A DNA stretch of 64,000 nt from Quatrionicoccus australiensis. Its GTDB lineage: Bacteria; Pseudomonadota; Gammaproteobacteria; Burkholderiales; Rhodocyclaceae. The translations under genes and the position numbers were made by a program. The stretch covers positions 2,709,001-2,773,000 of the forward strand of contig NZ_JAHBAH010000001.1 of NCBI RefSeq assembly GCF_020510425.1. The letters are read 5' to 3'. The notes under the pieces were generated by a model, which worked only from the letters and a program-made list of their open reading frames with translations, searched no databases and was not told where the DNA came from. Of the stretch, positions 29,825 to 39,937 are shown piece after piece (the stretch's first letter is position 1; every line of letters begins with the position of its first letter).

Positions 29825-30862
29825 ATGCGTATCGAACATATCCGGGCCCGCCTGCAGGCATGCGGCGCCAAAACCTGCCACGAAGACCGCGTCCTGCGCG
29901 CCTGGACCCAGGTCGTCGGCCTCGACACCCGGCATCGCAAGGCCGAGAGCTTCTTGCCGCTCGCCGTGCGCAATGCGCTGCCCGAACTGTTTGCCGATCT
30001 CGACGGCCTGGTCCGCCTGCGCGCCGAACATCCCGGCGAAGACGGCTCGGCCCGCCTGCTCGTCGAGCTTGGCGACGGCCAGACGGTGGAGAGCGTGCTC
30101 CTGCCGCGCGACGGCCTCTGCGTGTCTACCCAGGTCGGCTGCGCGGTCGGCTGCCTGTTCTGCATGACCGGTCAGGATGGTCTGCTGCGTCAGGTGGGCA
30201 GCGCCGAGATCGTCGCCCAGGTGGTGCTCGCCCGGCGCAAACGCACGGTCAAACGTGTCGTCTTCATGGGCATGGGCGAGCCGGCGCACAATCTCGACAA
30301 CGTGCTGGAAGCGATCGACCTGCTTGGCACCATCGGCGGCATCGGCCACAAGAATCTCGTTTTTTCGACAGTCGGCGACCGCCGCGTTTTCGAACGCCTG
30401 CCGCAACAGACCGTCAAGCCGGCCCTGGCCTTGTCGCTGCACACGACGCAGGCTGAACTGCGCCGTCGCCTGCTGCCCAAGGCACCGGACATCGCGCCGG
30501 ACGAACTGGTCGAGTTGGGCGAGCAGTACGCGCGCGCTACCGGCTACCCGATCCAGTACCAATGGACCTTGCTTGAAGGCATCAACGACAGCGATGCCGA
30601 AATCGACGGCATCATCCGCCTGCTCAGCGGCAAGTACGCGATGATGAATTTCATCCCCTACAACAGCAACGAAGGTCTCGGCTTCAGCCGGCCGTCTTGG
30701 GAGCGCGCCGGCGAACTCGCCTGGCGCCTCAACCGGCACGGCATCCTGACCCGCCTGCGCAACTCGGCCGGACAGGATGTCGATGGCGGTTGCGGTCAGT
30801 TGCGGGCGCGGGCGCTCGGCGAAAGCGTCGTCGCCGCACCGGTCCACCGGTCGGCGCAATAA
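29825..30862 (+). CDS. RlmN/Cfr-family radical SAM RNA methyltransferase
   Basis: 345 residues. The radical SAM cluster is CX3CX2C at Cys106, Cys110, Cys113 (QVGCAVGCLFC). Cys99 in GLCVSTQ matches the cysteine that resolves the covalent intermediate in RlmN, and Cys323 in VDGGCGQL matches the methyl-carrying cysteine, so both catalytic cysteines are kept. FMGMGEP and STVGD are the SAM-binding loops. It is shorter than E. coli RlmN (384 residues), and the first 85 residues lack the FRARQ-type motif of the usual N-terminal domain. It may therefore be a paralogue of the housekeeping RlmN, with a different RNA substrate. The alternative is that it is this organism's divergent RlmN. Confidence 0.85.
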   Translation: MRIEHIRARLQACGAKTCHEDRVLRAWTQVVGLDTRHRKAESFLPLAVRNALPELFADLDGLVRLRAEHPGEDGSARLLVELGDGQTVESVLLPRDGLCVSTQVGCAVGCLFCMTGQDGLLRQVGSAEIVAQVVLARRKRTVKRVVFMGMGEPAHNLDNVLEAIDLLGTIGGIGHKNLVFSTVGDRRVFERLPQQTVKPALALSLHTTQAELRRRLLPKAPDIAPDELVELGEQYARATGYPIQYQWTLLEGINDSDAEIDGIIRLLSGKYAMMNFIPYNSNEGLGFSRPSWERAGELAWRLNRHGILTRLRNSAGQDVDGGCGQLRARALGESVVAAPVHRSAQ

Positions 30863-30884
30863 AAAAAGCCCGGTCGGACCGGGC
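30861..30884 (-). terminator. Rho-independent terminator of the phasin gene
   Basis: GCCCGGTC (30868-30875) pairs with GACCGGGC (30877-30884), a near-loopless palindromic stem, with seven A on the plus strand, which is a T-run on the minus strand. It sits directly after the RlmN-like stop and serves the minus-strand phasin gene ending at 30925. Confidence 0.8.
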
Positions 30885-30924
30885 AAAATGGAGAGAGCCG
30901 GGGCGGCTTCCAGACGACAGCCGG

Positions 30925-31491
30925 TCAATGTGCCCTGGAGCGGCTTCGGGCGGGCGCCTTGGGCTTTTGTGCGGGTTGCTCGGCCAGCGTTTCGCTGATC
31001 TGGTGTACTTCGTTTTCGGCGATGCTGACCGTTTCGACGGCGGCAATGCTCATGCCGCGCAGCGAGTTCTCGGCGGTTTGCAGCGTCGTGCGCAAGGCGT
31101 TCAGCGCAATTTCACTTTCCCAGGGGCTGCTTTTGACGGCCCGGTTGAGGCTGGCGAAGACGATTTCATCAAAGGCGCGGACCTGGGCTTCGGCGCTCTG
31201 GATCAGGACCTTGTGGGTTTCGCCGAGGATCTCGCAGGCTTGGTCGAGCAGTTTGCTGCTGCGGATGCTGTGTTCCAGCCAGAAGCTGGTCGGAAACTGG
31301 CTCAGTGCATCGAGTTGACCGTGGCCGAAGCGGCTCAGGTGCTGGCTGCCGGCATGCAGCGTGTCGCGCCCGGCGCCGGCAAAAAGCTCGCTGAAGCGCT
31401 GGCCGGCGACGATGCAGGCAGTGGAGAGACCGAGCAGGTTGTTCAGGGCGTGATCCCTGCTCTGGGCGATTTCATGCGGCGTCACGTACAT
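30925..31491 (-). CDS. Phasin-family protein
   Basis: 188 residues, highly helical with no signal peptide. It carries features of the phasin fold: an N-terminal FxELF-like element (GQRFSELFAGAG), amphipathic helices with LDQACEILGETHKVLIQSAEAQVR, and a basic tail (QKPKAPARSRSRAH). Phasins coat polyhydroxyalkanoate granules and set their size. The basic tail could contact nucleic acid, as in PhaF/PhaM-type proteins, but it is short. The start ATG at 31489-31491 begins MYVTPHEIAQSRD. The following gene on the same strand is rpiA upstream (62-base gap). No PHA synthase is in the window. Confidence 0.78.
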   Translation of the reverse strand: MYVTPHEIAQSRDHALNNLLGLSTACIVAGQRFSELFAGAGRDTLHAGSQHLSRFGHGQLDALSQFPTSFWLEHSIRSSKLLDQACEILGETHKVLIQSAEAQVRAFDEIVFASLNRAVKSSPWESEIALNALRTTLQTAENSLRGMSIAAVETVSIAENEVHQISETLAEQPAQKPKAPARSRSRAH

Positions 31492-31553
31492 GGGGCGCTC
31501 CCGGCGACTGGAAATGTCGCCAGACTAGCGCCCCGATGTGACAGTCAAATGAC

Positions 31554-32222
31554 TCAGATGATGGTTTTTACACCTTCGGCGGTGCCGAGCAGCAGCACGT
31601 TGGCCGGGCGGATGGCGAACAGGCCGTTGGTGACGACGCCGGTGATCTGGTTGATCTGCGCTTCCAGGCCCTTGGGGTCGGTGATGGCAAGATCATGCAC
31701 GTCGAGGATCAGGTTGCCGTTGTCGGTGACAAAACCGGCCCTTTCCACCGGTCGACCGCCCAGTTTGGCCAATTCCCGCGCGACATGGGCACTCGCCATC
31801 GGAATGACTTCGACCGGCAGCGGGAACTTGCCCATCACCTCGACCAGCTTCGAGGCATCGCAGATGCAGACGAAGGTCTTGGCCACGGCGGCGACGATCT
31901 TCTCGCGCGTCAGCGCACCACCGCCGCCCTTGATCATGTTGAGGCCGGCATCGATTTCATCGGCGCCATCGACGTAAACCGGAATGTCGCTGACGTCGTT
32001 GAGGTCGAGCACCTTGATGCCGTGCCCTTCGAGGCGCTTGCGGGTCGCCTCCGAGCTGGCGACGGCGCCCTGGTATCTGTCCTTGAGCGGCGCCAGGGCG
32101 TCGATGAAGAAATTGGCCGTCGAGCCGGTGCCGACGCCGATGATGCTGCCGGCGGGGGCGTTGGCAGCCACGTAGTCGGCGGCGGCCTGGGCTACGGCCT
32201 GCTTGAGTTCGTCCTGGGTCAT
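31554..32222 (-). CDS. rpiA: Ribose-5-phosphate isomerase A
   Basis: Interconverts ribose 5-phosphate and ribulose 5-phosphate in the pentose phosphate and Calvin cycles. It has 222 residues. Motifs: [16 protein letters not shown] (phosphate loop), [43 protein letters not shown] (catalytic Asp/Glu and Lys), and VTDNGN. The ATG at 32222 gives [14 protein letters not shown] and has AGGAAG upstream. It adds to the concentration of pentose-phosphate and Calvin-cycle genes in the window but is transcribed on its own, in the same direction as the phasin gene. Confidence 0.96.
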   Translation of the reverse strand: MTQDELKQAVAQAAADYVAANAPAGSIIGVGTGSTANFFIDALAPLKDRYQGAVASSEATRKRLEGHGIKVLDLNDVSDIPVYVDGADEIDAGLNMIKGGGGALTREKIVAAVAKTFVCICDASKLVEVMGKFPLPVEVIPMASAHVARELAKLGGRPVERAGFVTDNGNLILDVHDLAITDPKGLEAQINQITGVVTNGLFAIRPANVLLLGTAEGVKTII

Positions 32223-32331
32223 GGTGGGCTTCCTGAATGGGGTGGGGTGCATTTTAACCTGTCAAAAAAGTTTAACTTTACGAACTGGATAAATCGCTAA
32301 ACTGCATACATCGTTTTTTAGGGAGAACAAG

Positions 32332-32949
32332 ATGAGCGATCAAAAGAAAACAGCCCCGGTCAAAACTGCTCCTGCAGCCAAGTCGACCGCTGCGCCGAAG
32401 CCGCCGAAAAAGCTGGTGCCGCGCACCGCGCCGAAGCCGGCGCCGGAGACCGTGGTTGCCGCAGCGGCCGAGCCGGTCGTGGTGCCCGAAGTCGTCGCGC
32501 CGGAAGTTGTCACCCCGGCCCCGGCTGAAGTGCCGGCGACTGCCGCCGCCGTCAAGGCCAAGCCGGCGCGTAAGCCGTCGCGGGTTGATGAAACGGTGAG
32601 CAAGCATCAGAAGGTGCTGGCCGATGCGCTGGTCAAGGCACAGGCCATCAAGTACGACAAGCCGGCCGTGGTCAAGGCCGAGCCGCCCAAGGCAGGCAAG
32701 GCCGCCAAGGCGGAAAAGCCGGTTCGCCCGAAGAAGGTCAAACTGGTGCGCGACAGCTATGCCATGCCGGAAGACGAGTACGCCCAGATCGGCGCCCTCA
32801 AGAAGCGTCTGGCCGGGCTGGGTAGTGAAGTCAAGAAGAGTGAGTTGCTGCGGGGCGGCATTGCCCTGCTGGCGGCCCTCAACGATGCCGAGCTGACGGC
32901 AGTGATGGGGCGTGTCGAGCGCATCAAGACGGGGCGTCCGGCCAAGTAA
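32332..32949 (+). CDS. Lys/Ala/Pro-rich basic protein with C-terminal RHH-like region
   Basis: 205 residues. Residues about 1-135 are low-complexity, Ala/Lys/Pro-rich, like histone H1-type or AlgP/PhaF-type tails, with many AKPAxK-like motifs. The C-terminal 70 residues (KLVRDSYAMPEDEYAQIGALKKRLAGLG and SELLRGGIALLAALNDAELT, separated) look like a short helical domain with ribbon-helix-helix character. The whole reads as a DNA-binding protein. The start ATG has AGGGAGAA upstream. It lies between rpiA (divergent) and the Pho box, 16 bases before the box. I recognise the C-terminal pattern from conserved hypothetical proteins in betaproteobacteria, with no known function. Confidence 0.7.
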   Translation: MSDQKKTAPVKTAPAAKSTAAPKPPKKLVPRTAPKPAPETVVAAAAEPVVVPEVVAPEVVTPAPAEVPATAAAVKAKPARKPSRVDETVSKHQKVLADALVKAQAIKYDKPAVVKAEPPKAGKAAKAEKPVRPKKVKLVRDSYAMPEDEYAQIGALKKRLAGLGSEVKKSELLRGGIALLAALNDAELTAVMGRVERIKTGRPAK

Positions 32950-32964
32950 GCGAATTATTACAGT

Positions 32965-32982
32965 CTGTCATTTGGCTGTAAC
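32965..32982 (+). promoter_or_regulatory. Pho box (PhoB-binding site) upstream of pstS
   Basis: CTGTCAT-TTGG-CTGTAAC gives two CTGTMAY-type half-sites with the 4-base spacing of the Pho-box consensus (11-base periodicity). It ends 56 bases before the pstS ATG, with a weak -10-like TAACCT about 10 bases downstream, as in PhoB-activated promoters. Predicted activation of pst-pho under phosphate limitation. Confidence 0.92.
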
Positions 32983-33038
32983 AAACCGGGATTAACCTGC
33001 ACATTGTTGTCCAACTCAATCATGTGCAGGAGTTCCCC

Positions 33039-34040
<1,002 letters not shown>

Positions 34041-34076
34041 GCTTTGCCCTGGCGATGCAATAATCGCCTGCTGTCG

Positions 34077-34104
34077 AAGCCCGGCCCTGCACGGGGTCGG
34101 GTTT
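34077..34104 (+). terminator. Stem-loop between pstS and pstC (attenuator candidate)
   Basis: AAGCCCGGCCC (34077-34087) pairs with GGGTCGGGTTT (34094-34104) around a TGCACG loop, with two G-U pairs. The trailing TTTCCCGTTT is T-rich but not a full T-run, so it could stabilise the 3' end of pstS or reduce expression of the downstream genes, as in other pst operons. Confidence 0.6.
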
Positions 34105-34125
34105 CCCGTTTATGGAATTCTTGAT

Positions 34126-35076
34126 GTGAATTCACACGCTATGTCTGCAAATAACGCTTCTGACCTGCATACGGTCAGCGATCGCCTGGCCAAGAATGCC
34201 ATGCGCAATGTCAGCGAGCGACTGATCGAGGGGCTGTTGTTCAGCGCCGCGGCAGTTTCTGTCCTGACCACGATCGGCATCATGTATGTGCTCATTTCCG
34301 AGTCCATCCATTTCTTCGCCAATGTCAGCATCGTCGATTTTCTGACCGATACGCAATGGACGCCTCTTTTCGATGATGCCCACTTCGGCATCATGGTGCT
34401 GGTTTCCGGTACGCTCGTTTCCTCAGCCGTGGCGCTGCTGGTCGCCGTGCCGATGGGGACCATCATCGCGATTTATCTCTCCGAGTTCGCCAATGGCAAG
34501 GTACGTGAAGTTGCCAAACCGATTCTCGAACTGCTCGGCGGCATCCCGACCATCGTCTTCGGCTATTTTGCCCTGCTCATGGTCACCCCGCTGCTGCAGA
34601 AGCTGTTTCCGGAACTGCCCGGTTTCTCGCTGCTCTCCGCCGGCCTGGTGATGGGCATCATGATCGTGCCCTACATCGCCTCGCTGTCCGAAGATGCGAT
34701 GCGCTCGGTGCCGATGAGCCTGCGTGAAGGGGCTTACGCACTCGGCTCGACCAAGCTCTATACCGCGATTCACGTTGTCGTGCCGGCTGCCTTCTCGGGG
34801 ATTGCCGCTGCTTACATCCTGGCCATCTCGCGTGCGGTTGGCGAAACGATGATTCTCGCCGTCGCCGCCGGCATGCAGCCGAACCTGACCTGGAATCCGA
34901 TGGAGCCGGCCGCGACCATTACCTCCTACATCGTTCAGGTGGCACTGGGTGATCTGCCGCACGGCTCGATCGGTTACCAGACCATTTTCGCTGCCGGCCT
35001 GACCCTGATCCTGATTACCCTGGTCTTCAATATTCTTGGCCAGTGGCTGCGCGCCAAATTCCGGGAGAACTACTGA
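34126..35076 (+). CDS. pstC: Phosphate ABC transporter permease
   Basis: 316 residues with about six membrane helices; an inner-membrane permease of the Pst transporter. The permease signature near the C-terminus includes EGAYALGSTKLYTAIHVVVPAAFSGIAAAYILAISRAVGET, the EAA-type loop that contacts PstB. The start was taken as GTG at 34126 because GGAA lies 8 bases ahead; ATG at 34141 is also possible but lacks a ribosome-binding site. Its stop overlaps pstA (TGATG), so the two are coupled. Confidence 0.94.
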   Translation: MNSHAMSANNASDLHTVSDRLAKNAMRNVSERLIEGLLFSAAAVSVLTTIGIMYVLISESIHFFANVSIVDFLTDTQWTPLFDDAHFGIMVLVSGTLVSSAVALLVAVPMGTIIAIYLSEFANGKVREVAKPILELLGGIPTIVFGYFALLMVTPLLQKLFPELPGFSLLSAGLVMGIMIVPYIASLSEDAMRSVPMSLREGAYALGSTKLYTAIHVVVPAAFSGIAAAYILAISRAVGETMILAVAAGMQPNLTWNPMEPAATITSYIVQVALGDLPHGSIGYQTIFAAGLTLILITLVFNILGQWLRAKFRENY

Positions 35077-35999
35077 TGCAAGCGCTGACTACCGAGCAAA
35101 TCCGCGCCCTGATTGCCAAGGGCAAACTGCGCGATGCCATCTTCAAGGGGCTGGGTATTTTCTGCCTCGCCGTCGCCCTGCTGGTCATCATCCTGCTGGT
35201 GTCCGACATGGTGGAAAAGGGCTCCGAGCGCTTCACGCTCGATTTCTTCATGAACTTTGCCTCGCGGCATGCCAATCAGGCCGGTATTCTCTCGGCTTGG
35301 GTCGGTTCGCTGCTGGTGATGACGGTGACCGCTCTCGCTGCTGTGCCGCTGGGCGTCGCCGCCGGTGTTTATCTGGAAGAGTATGCCAAGCGTAACTGGA
35401 TGACCGAGATCATCGAGATCAACATCACCAATCTGGCCGCCGTGCCGTCGATTGTGTATGGTCTTCTGGCACTCGGCATCTTCGTGTACCAGTTCGGCTT
35501 CGGCCAGAGCATCCTGTCGGCCGGCCTGACCCTGGCGCTGCTCATCCTGCCGATCATCATCGTGTCGACCCGCGAAGCGATCCGCGCCATTCCGGCAATG
35601 ATCCGCGAAGGTTCGATGGCGGTGGGTGCGACGCGCTGGCAGACCTGCCGCTATCACATCATTCCGTATGCCATGCCCGGCATCCTGACCGGCGTCATCA
35701 TCGGCCTGGCCCGCGCCATCGGCGAGACGGCCCCGATCATCACGATTGGCGCGCTGACTTTCATCGCCTTCCTGCCGCCCGCCCCGTTCATGGGCGAACC
35801 GGCAGCCGGCCTGTTCGACTGGGTGATGGCCCCCTTCACGGTGATGCCGATCCAGATCTTCAACTGGACCTCGCGTCCGGACCCGGCCTTTGAAGTCAAT
35901 GCCGCCGCTGCCGGCTTCGTGCTGATGGCCATGGTGCTGTCGATGAACGGTATCGCTATCTACCTGCGCTACAAGATGCGCAAGAACATCAAGTGGTAA
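35076..35999 (+). CDS. pstA: Phosphate ABC transporter permease
   Basis: 307 residues with about six membrane helices. It has the second EAA-type loop, IREGSMAVGATRWQTCRYHIIPYAMPGILTG (in two runs), and ARAIGETAPIITIG. It forms the heterodimeric channel with PstC. The ATG at 35076 overlaps the pstC stop codon and has GGGAGA upstream. pstB follows 11 bases after. Confidence 0.95.
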   Translation: MQALTTEQIRALIAKGKLRDAIFKGLGIFCLAVALLVIILLVSDMVEKGSERFTLDFFMNFASRHANQAGILSAWVGSLLVMTVTALAAVPLGVAAGVYLEEYAKRNWMTEIIEINITNLAAVPSIVYGLLALGIFVYQFGFGQSILSAGLTLALLILPIIIVSTREAIRAIPAMIREGSMAVGATRWQTCRYHIIPYAMPGILTGVIIGLARAIGETAPIITIGALTFIAFLPPAPFMGEPAAGLFDWVMAPFTVMPIQIFNWTSRPDPAFEVNAAAAGFVLMAMVLSMNGIAIYLRYKMRKNIKW

Positions 36000-36010
36000 A
36001 AGGATAAATC

Positions 36011-36790
36011 ATGCAAATTCAGGACAATCCCCAACTCAAGGCCGAAGCCCGCAACCTCAACTTCTATTACGGTGAGGCCAAGGCGCTCAAGGGCATCAAC
36101 ATGCCGATCTACGACAAGAAGGTCACCGCACTGATCGGTCCGTCCGGTTGTGGCAAATCGACCTATCTGCGTAGCTTCAACCGCATGCACGACCTCTATC
36201 CGGGTAACCGCTATGAAGGCGAAATCCGTTTCTTCCCGGACAACACCAACCTGCTGGCGCAGGAGGTTGATCCGATCGAAGTGCGCATGCGCGTCGGCAT
36301 GGTTTTCCAGAAGCCGAATCCGTTCCCGAAGTCGATCTACGAAAACGTTGCCTACGGCCTGCGCGTGCGCGGTGAAAACAATCGTCGTGTGCTCGACGAC
36401 AAGGTTGAACAGGCCCTGCGTGGCGCGGCGATCTGGGACGAAGTGAAGGACCGTCTGAACGAACTGGCTTCCAATCTGTCCGGTGGTCAGCAGCAGCGCC
36501 TGTGCATCGCACGCGCCCTGGCAACCGATCCCGAACTGCTGCTCTTTGACGAGCCGACCTCGGCGCTTGATCCGATTGCCACTGCCGCCATCGAGGAGCT
36601 GGTGCATGAGCTGAAGAAGCGCGTCACCATCCTGATCGTGACGCACAACATGCAGCAGGCGGCTCGCGTTTCCGACTACACGGCCTACATGTACCTGGGC
36701 GAACTGATCGAATTCGGCAAGACCGACGAGATCTTCATCAAGCCGCAGGACAAGCGTACTGAAGACTACATTACCGGCCGCATGGGTTAA
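36011..36790 (+). CDS. pstB: Phosphate ABC transporter, ATP-binding protein
   Basis: 259 residues. Walker [10 protein letters not shown] is at 43-51, the ABC signature [15 protein letters not shown] near 155, Walker [14 protein letters not shown] and the H-loop VTHNM follow. It lacks the fused extra domains seen in other importers, as expected for PstB. It powers phosphate import by PstS/PstCA and is thought to pass signals to PhoR through PhoU. It precedes phoU by 13 bases. Confidence 0.97.
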   Translation: MQIQDNPQLKAEARNLNFYYGEAKALKGINMPIYDKKVTALIGPSGCGKSTYLRSFNRMHDLYPGNRYEGEIRFFPDNTNLLAQEVDPIEVRMRVGMVFQKPNPFPKSIYENVAYGLRVRGENNRRVLDDKVEQALRGAAIWDEVKDRLNELASNLSGGQQQRLCIARALATDPELLLFDEPTSALDPIATAAIEELVHELKKRVTILIVTHNMQQAARVSDYTAYMYLGELIEFGKTDEIFIKPQDKRTEDYITGRMG

Positions 36791-36803
36791 TCAGGGGAAC
36801 GAC

Positions 36804-37493
36804 ATGAACGAAAGCCAACACCTTTCCAGCCAGTTCGACGAGGATCTCAGCCGTCTGCGCACGCATGTGCTGCAAATGGGCGGTCTGGTCGAAACCCAGG
36901 TTTCCGCTGCCATCGATGCCTATACGACGGGTGAAGTCGCCAGTGTGAAGAGCATTGTCGAGACCGATCGCAAGGTCAATGAGCTCGAAAAGGCCATCGA
37001 CGACGATTGCGCCCATATCATCGCCAAGCGTCAGCCGACTGCCTCCGATCTGCGCCTCGTGCTCGGCATCAGCAAGATCGTCACCGATCTCGAACGAGCT
37101 GGCGACGAAGCCAAGAAAATCGCCAAGGGCGTGCGCCGTATTTATGAGGGCGGCCACATGCCTTCGCAGTACGGTGTCGGTATCCGCCATCTGGCTGAGG
37201 CTGCCCTGGTCATGGTGCGGCAGGCGCTCGACGCCTTTGCCCGCCTCGATACGGCGCAGGCTGCCAGCGTGATTCGCGCCGATACCGAGGTCGATACCGA
37301 GTTCAAGTCGATCATCCGTCAGTTGATCACGCACATGATGGAAGATCCGCGTACGATCACGACGGCCATCGACATCATCTCGATTGCCCGTGCCATCGAA
37401 CGGATTGGCGATCATGCCAAGAATGTTTCCGAGCAGGTGGTTTATGTCGTTGAAGGCCGTGACATTCGTCATACCAAGGAGCTCACCAAGTGA
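36804..37493 (+). CDS. phoU: Phosphate-signalling negative regulator
   Basis: 229 residues made of two PhoU-type three-helix bundles with the metal-binding motifs ExxxD (ETDRKVNELEKAIDDD; RADTEVDTEFKSI). It links Pst to PhoR so that the Pho regulon is off when phosphate is plentiful. It lies after pstB, and its stop overlaps the phoB GTG start (GTGA), indicating translational coupling and matching stoichiometry of phoU and phoB. Confidence 0.96.
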   Translation: MNESQHLSSQFDEDLSRLRTHVLQMGGLVETQVSAAIDAYTTGEVASVKSIVETDRKVNELEKAIDDDCAHIIAKRQPTASDLRLVLGISKIVTDLERAGDEAKKIAKGVRRIYEGGHMPSQYGVGIRHLAEAALVMVRQALDAFARLDTAQAASVIRADTEVDTEFKSIIRQLITHMMEDPRTITTAIDIISIARAIERIGDHAKNVSEQVVYVVEGRDIRHTKELTK

Positions 37494-38176
37494 CACCGAC
37501 GATTCTGGTCGTTGAAGACGAACCAGCCATCCAGGAACTTGTTGTCATCAATCTCAAGCACGCCGGCTTTCTGGTGGTGCGGGCGGGTAGTGCCGAGGAG
37601 GCCGAATCGGCGATCCGTGCAGCGCTCCCCGACCTCGTGATCCTCGACTGGATGTTGCCAGGCCAGTCCGGTGTGGCGCTGGCCAAGAAGATTCGTGCCG
37701 ACGAGCGGACCCGAGAATTGCCGATCATCATGTTGACGGCGCGGGTGCATGAAGAAGACAAGGTGCAGGGCCTGGAAGCCGGGGCGGATGATTACGTCAC
37801 CAAGCCTTTCTCGCCCAAGGAACTGGTTGCCCGCGTCCGTGCGGTGCTGCGCCGTCGGGCGCCGCACCTGGCTGGTGAGGCGATCGAGGTGGGTGATCTG
37901 GCGCTCAATCCGGCAACCCATCGCGTACTGGCGGGGGGGCAGCCGGTTGAGTTGGGGCCGACTGAGTTCCGCCTGCTCTTTTTCTTCATGACGCACTCGG
38001 AGCGGGTGTACACCCGTGCCCAGTTGCTTGATGAAGTCTGGGGCGACCACGTTTTCATCGAGGAACGCACGGTGGATGTGCACATTCGTCGCTTGCGCGC
38101 AGCCCTTGAGCTTTCCGGTCATCACGAGCGGGTTGAGACGGTGCGCGGCACCGGTTATCGTTTCCGGGGAGCCTGA
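37490..38176 (+). CDS. phoB: Phosphate-starvation response regulator
   Basis: 228 residues: an N-terminal receiver (VVEDEPAIQELV; phosphoacceptor Asp53 in LVILDWMLPG; Lys in TKPFSPKELV) and a C-terminal winged-helix DNA-binding domain ending in RRLRAALE and VRGTGYRF. It binds Pho boxes such as those at 32965 and, perhaps, 58470. The start is GTG at 37490, overlapping the phoU stop. phoR follows 5 bases after. Confidence 0.96.
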   Translation: MTPTILVVEDEPAIQELVVINLKHAGFLVVRAGSAEEAESAIRAALPDLVILDWMLPGQSGVALAKKIRADERTRELPIIMLTARVHEEDKVQGLEAGADDYVTKPFSPKELVARVRAVLRRRAPHLAGEAIEVGDLALNPATHRVLAGGQPVELGPTEFRLLFFFMTHSERVYTRAQLLDEVWGDHVFIEERTVDVHIRRLRAALELSGHHERVETVRGTGYRFRGA

Positions 38177-38181
38177 AGCGG

Positions 38182-39474
38182 GTGTCGGCACAACTGATCC
38201 GGGCCCTGCTGCTCGCCTTGCTGGCTGCCGTCGTTGCGGTGCCGGTCGGGCACTTTGTCGCGATCTGGGCCGGTTGGGCGGTCTTTTGTGCCGGTTTTGG
38301 TCTGCAGCTGGCGTTCCATTTTCGCAACTTTGCCCGGCTTGAACGCTGGTCGCGGGCGCCGGTCGTGGATAGCAGCCTGGAGGGTGAAGGTGCCTGGGAT
38401 GGCGTTTTTGGTCGTCTCTACCGGCACGAAAAAGAGCTGCGGGCGCAGATCGCTCGTCGCGATGACGAGATCGCCATGCTCATCGCGGCCGGCCAGGCAT
38501 TGACCGACGGCGTCGTGTTGCTCGACGAGAACAACCATATCCTGTTCTGCAATACGACGGCGGAGGCGCAACTCGGTCTCGTGGTGCGTACCGACCGCGG
38601 TCAACCGGTGGTCAACTTGGTACGGCAGCCCGAATTTGTCGGTTATCTGACTGACGCGGATTTTTCCCGGCCGTTGACCCTGCGTTCGGATCGCAACGAA
38701 GACCGGGTGTTTTCGATCTATGTCCTGCCCTATGCCGGCAACCGACGTCTGATGCAGGTCAAGGATGTGACCCAGACGGATCGCCTAGACCGCATGCGGC
38801 GTGACTTCGTCGCCAATGTGTCGCACGAACTGCGTACGCCGCTGACCGTCCTTGCCGGTTTTCTTGAAACCTTGCAGGAAATCGAGGTCGACCGTGAAGA
38901 GCAGGTGCGCTATCTGGCGCTGATGGCTGAGCAGTCTCAACGCATGCAATCCATTGTCCAGGACTTGTTGACGCTGTCTTCGATCGAGTCGGCGCCGCCG
39001 CCTGAGAATCAGCCCGTTGATATGCCTAACCTGATCGACAAATTGCGTCGGGATGCCGAAGCGCTTTCCAACGGGCGTCATCAGATTGCAGTGGAAACCA
39101 ATGCCCAGGTCGACCTGCGCGGTTCCGAACCTGAACTGGTCAGCGCTTTCGGTAACCTGGTGGCCAATGCCGTGCGCTATACCCCGGCCGGCGGCACGAT
39201 CCGCATCATCTGGCGGGCCAGTGCGGCGGGGGCGGAGTTCGCGGTCGAGGATACCGGGATCGGTATCGAAGCCAAGCACATCCCGCGGCTGACCGAGCGC
39301 TTTTACCGCGTAGACCGGGGGCGTTCGCGCGACGCTGGCGGTACCGGTTTGGGCTTGGCGATTGTCAAACACTCACTGAGCCGTCATCAGGCACAACTCG
39401 AGATCAAGAGTGAGCCAGGCGTGGGTAGCCGTTTCTCTGCCCGTTTCCCCGTCGCCCGAGTGCTTGGCGTCTGA
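38182..39474 (+). CDS. phoR: Phosphate-regulon sensor histidine kinase
   Basis: 430 residues. Two N-terminal hydrophobic helices (about 5-50) anchor it without a real periplasmic domain, as in E. coli PhoR; a PAS-like region follows (about 95-195). The HisKA motif FVANVSHELRTPL has the autophosphorylated His215, followed by the HATPase_c domain with an N-box and FYRVDRGRSRDAGGTGLGLAIVKH (in two runs) near the C-terminus. GTG at 38182 is the start, 5 bases after phoB. It is the final gene of the operon. Confidence 0.94.
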   Translation: MSAQLIRALLLALLAAVVAVPVGHFVAIWAGWAVFCAGFGLQLAFHFRNFARLERWSRAPVVDSSLEGEGAWDGVFGRLYRHEKELRAQIARRDDEIAMLIAAGQALTDGVVLLDENNHILFCNTTAEAQLGLVVRTDRGQPVVNLVRQPEFVGYLTDADFSRPLTLRSDRNEDRVFSIYVLPYAGNRRLMQVKDVTQTDRLDRMRRDFVANVSHELRTPLTVLAGFLETLQEIEVDREEQVRYLALMAEQSQRMQSIVQDLLTLSSIESAPPPENQPVDMPNLIDKLRRDAEALSNGRHQIAVETNAQVDLRGSEPELVSAFGNLVANAVRYTPAGGTIRIIWRASAAGAEFAVEDTGIGIEAKHIPRLTERFYRVDRGRSRDAGGTGLGLAIVKHSLSRHQAQLEIKSEPGVGSRFSARFPVARVLGV

Positions 39475-39602
39475 ATTTGCAGCAGTTTCCCGAGTTGACC
39501 GGTCGGTAGGGGGCGATTGAACGGCGCAGCCCTTGTTGGGCTGCCCGGAAATAAACATTGACCTGAGAGGGGCTTTGCTGGATAGTGCGCACCTCTGACG
39601 GA

Positions 39603-39678
39603 CGCGGGGTGGAGCAGTTGGCAGCTCGTCGGGCTCATAACCCGAAGGTCGCAGGTTCAAGTCCTGCCCCCGCAACCA
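39603..39678 (+). tRNA. Initiator tRNA-fMet(CAT)
   Basis: 76 bases with encoded CCA. The acceptor stem starts CGCGGGG and has the C1:A72 mismatch of bacterial initiators. The anticodon CAT is at 39636-39638, flanked by three G-C pairs in the anticodon stem (GGG/CCC), another initiator hallmark. GGTTCAAG is the T-loop. A weak hairpin (39700-39711) with T8 follows and may end the transcript. Confidence 0.96.
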
Positions 39679-39937
39679 CTGAATGAAATCAAGGATCAAC
39701 AGCGCAAGCTGCTTGGTCTTTTTTTTCGCCCGCTTTCTTTTCCTTTTCTGGTTCAGGGCGGCGCCGGGCTGGTCTTGCGTAGGCGGTTGCCGCTTGTCTC
39801 TGATGGGCGATTTTGCTGTTGATGCCGATCAAGTGAGCGGGGCGCCTTGATGATGCGGTGATCTGCTTTGGCTGAGGCTTCAGGGGGAGTGTCTGTCGCA
39901 GGAGCCCCCTTGCCATGGCGCTCCTGCGCGAGGGCTC

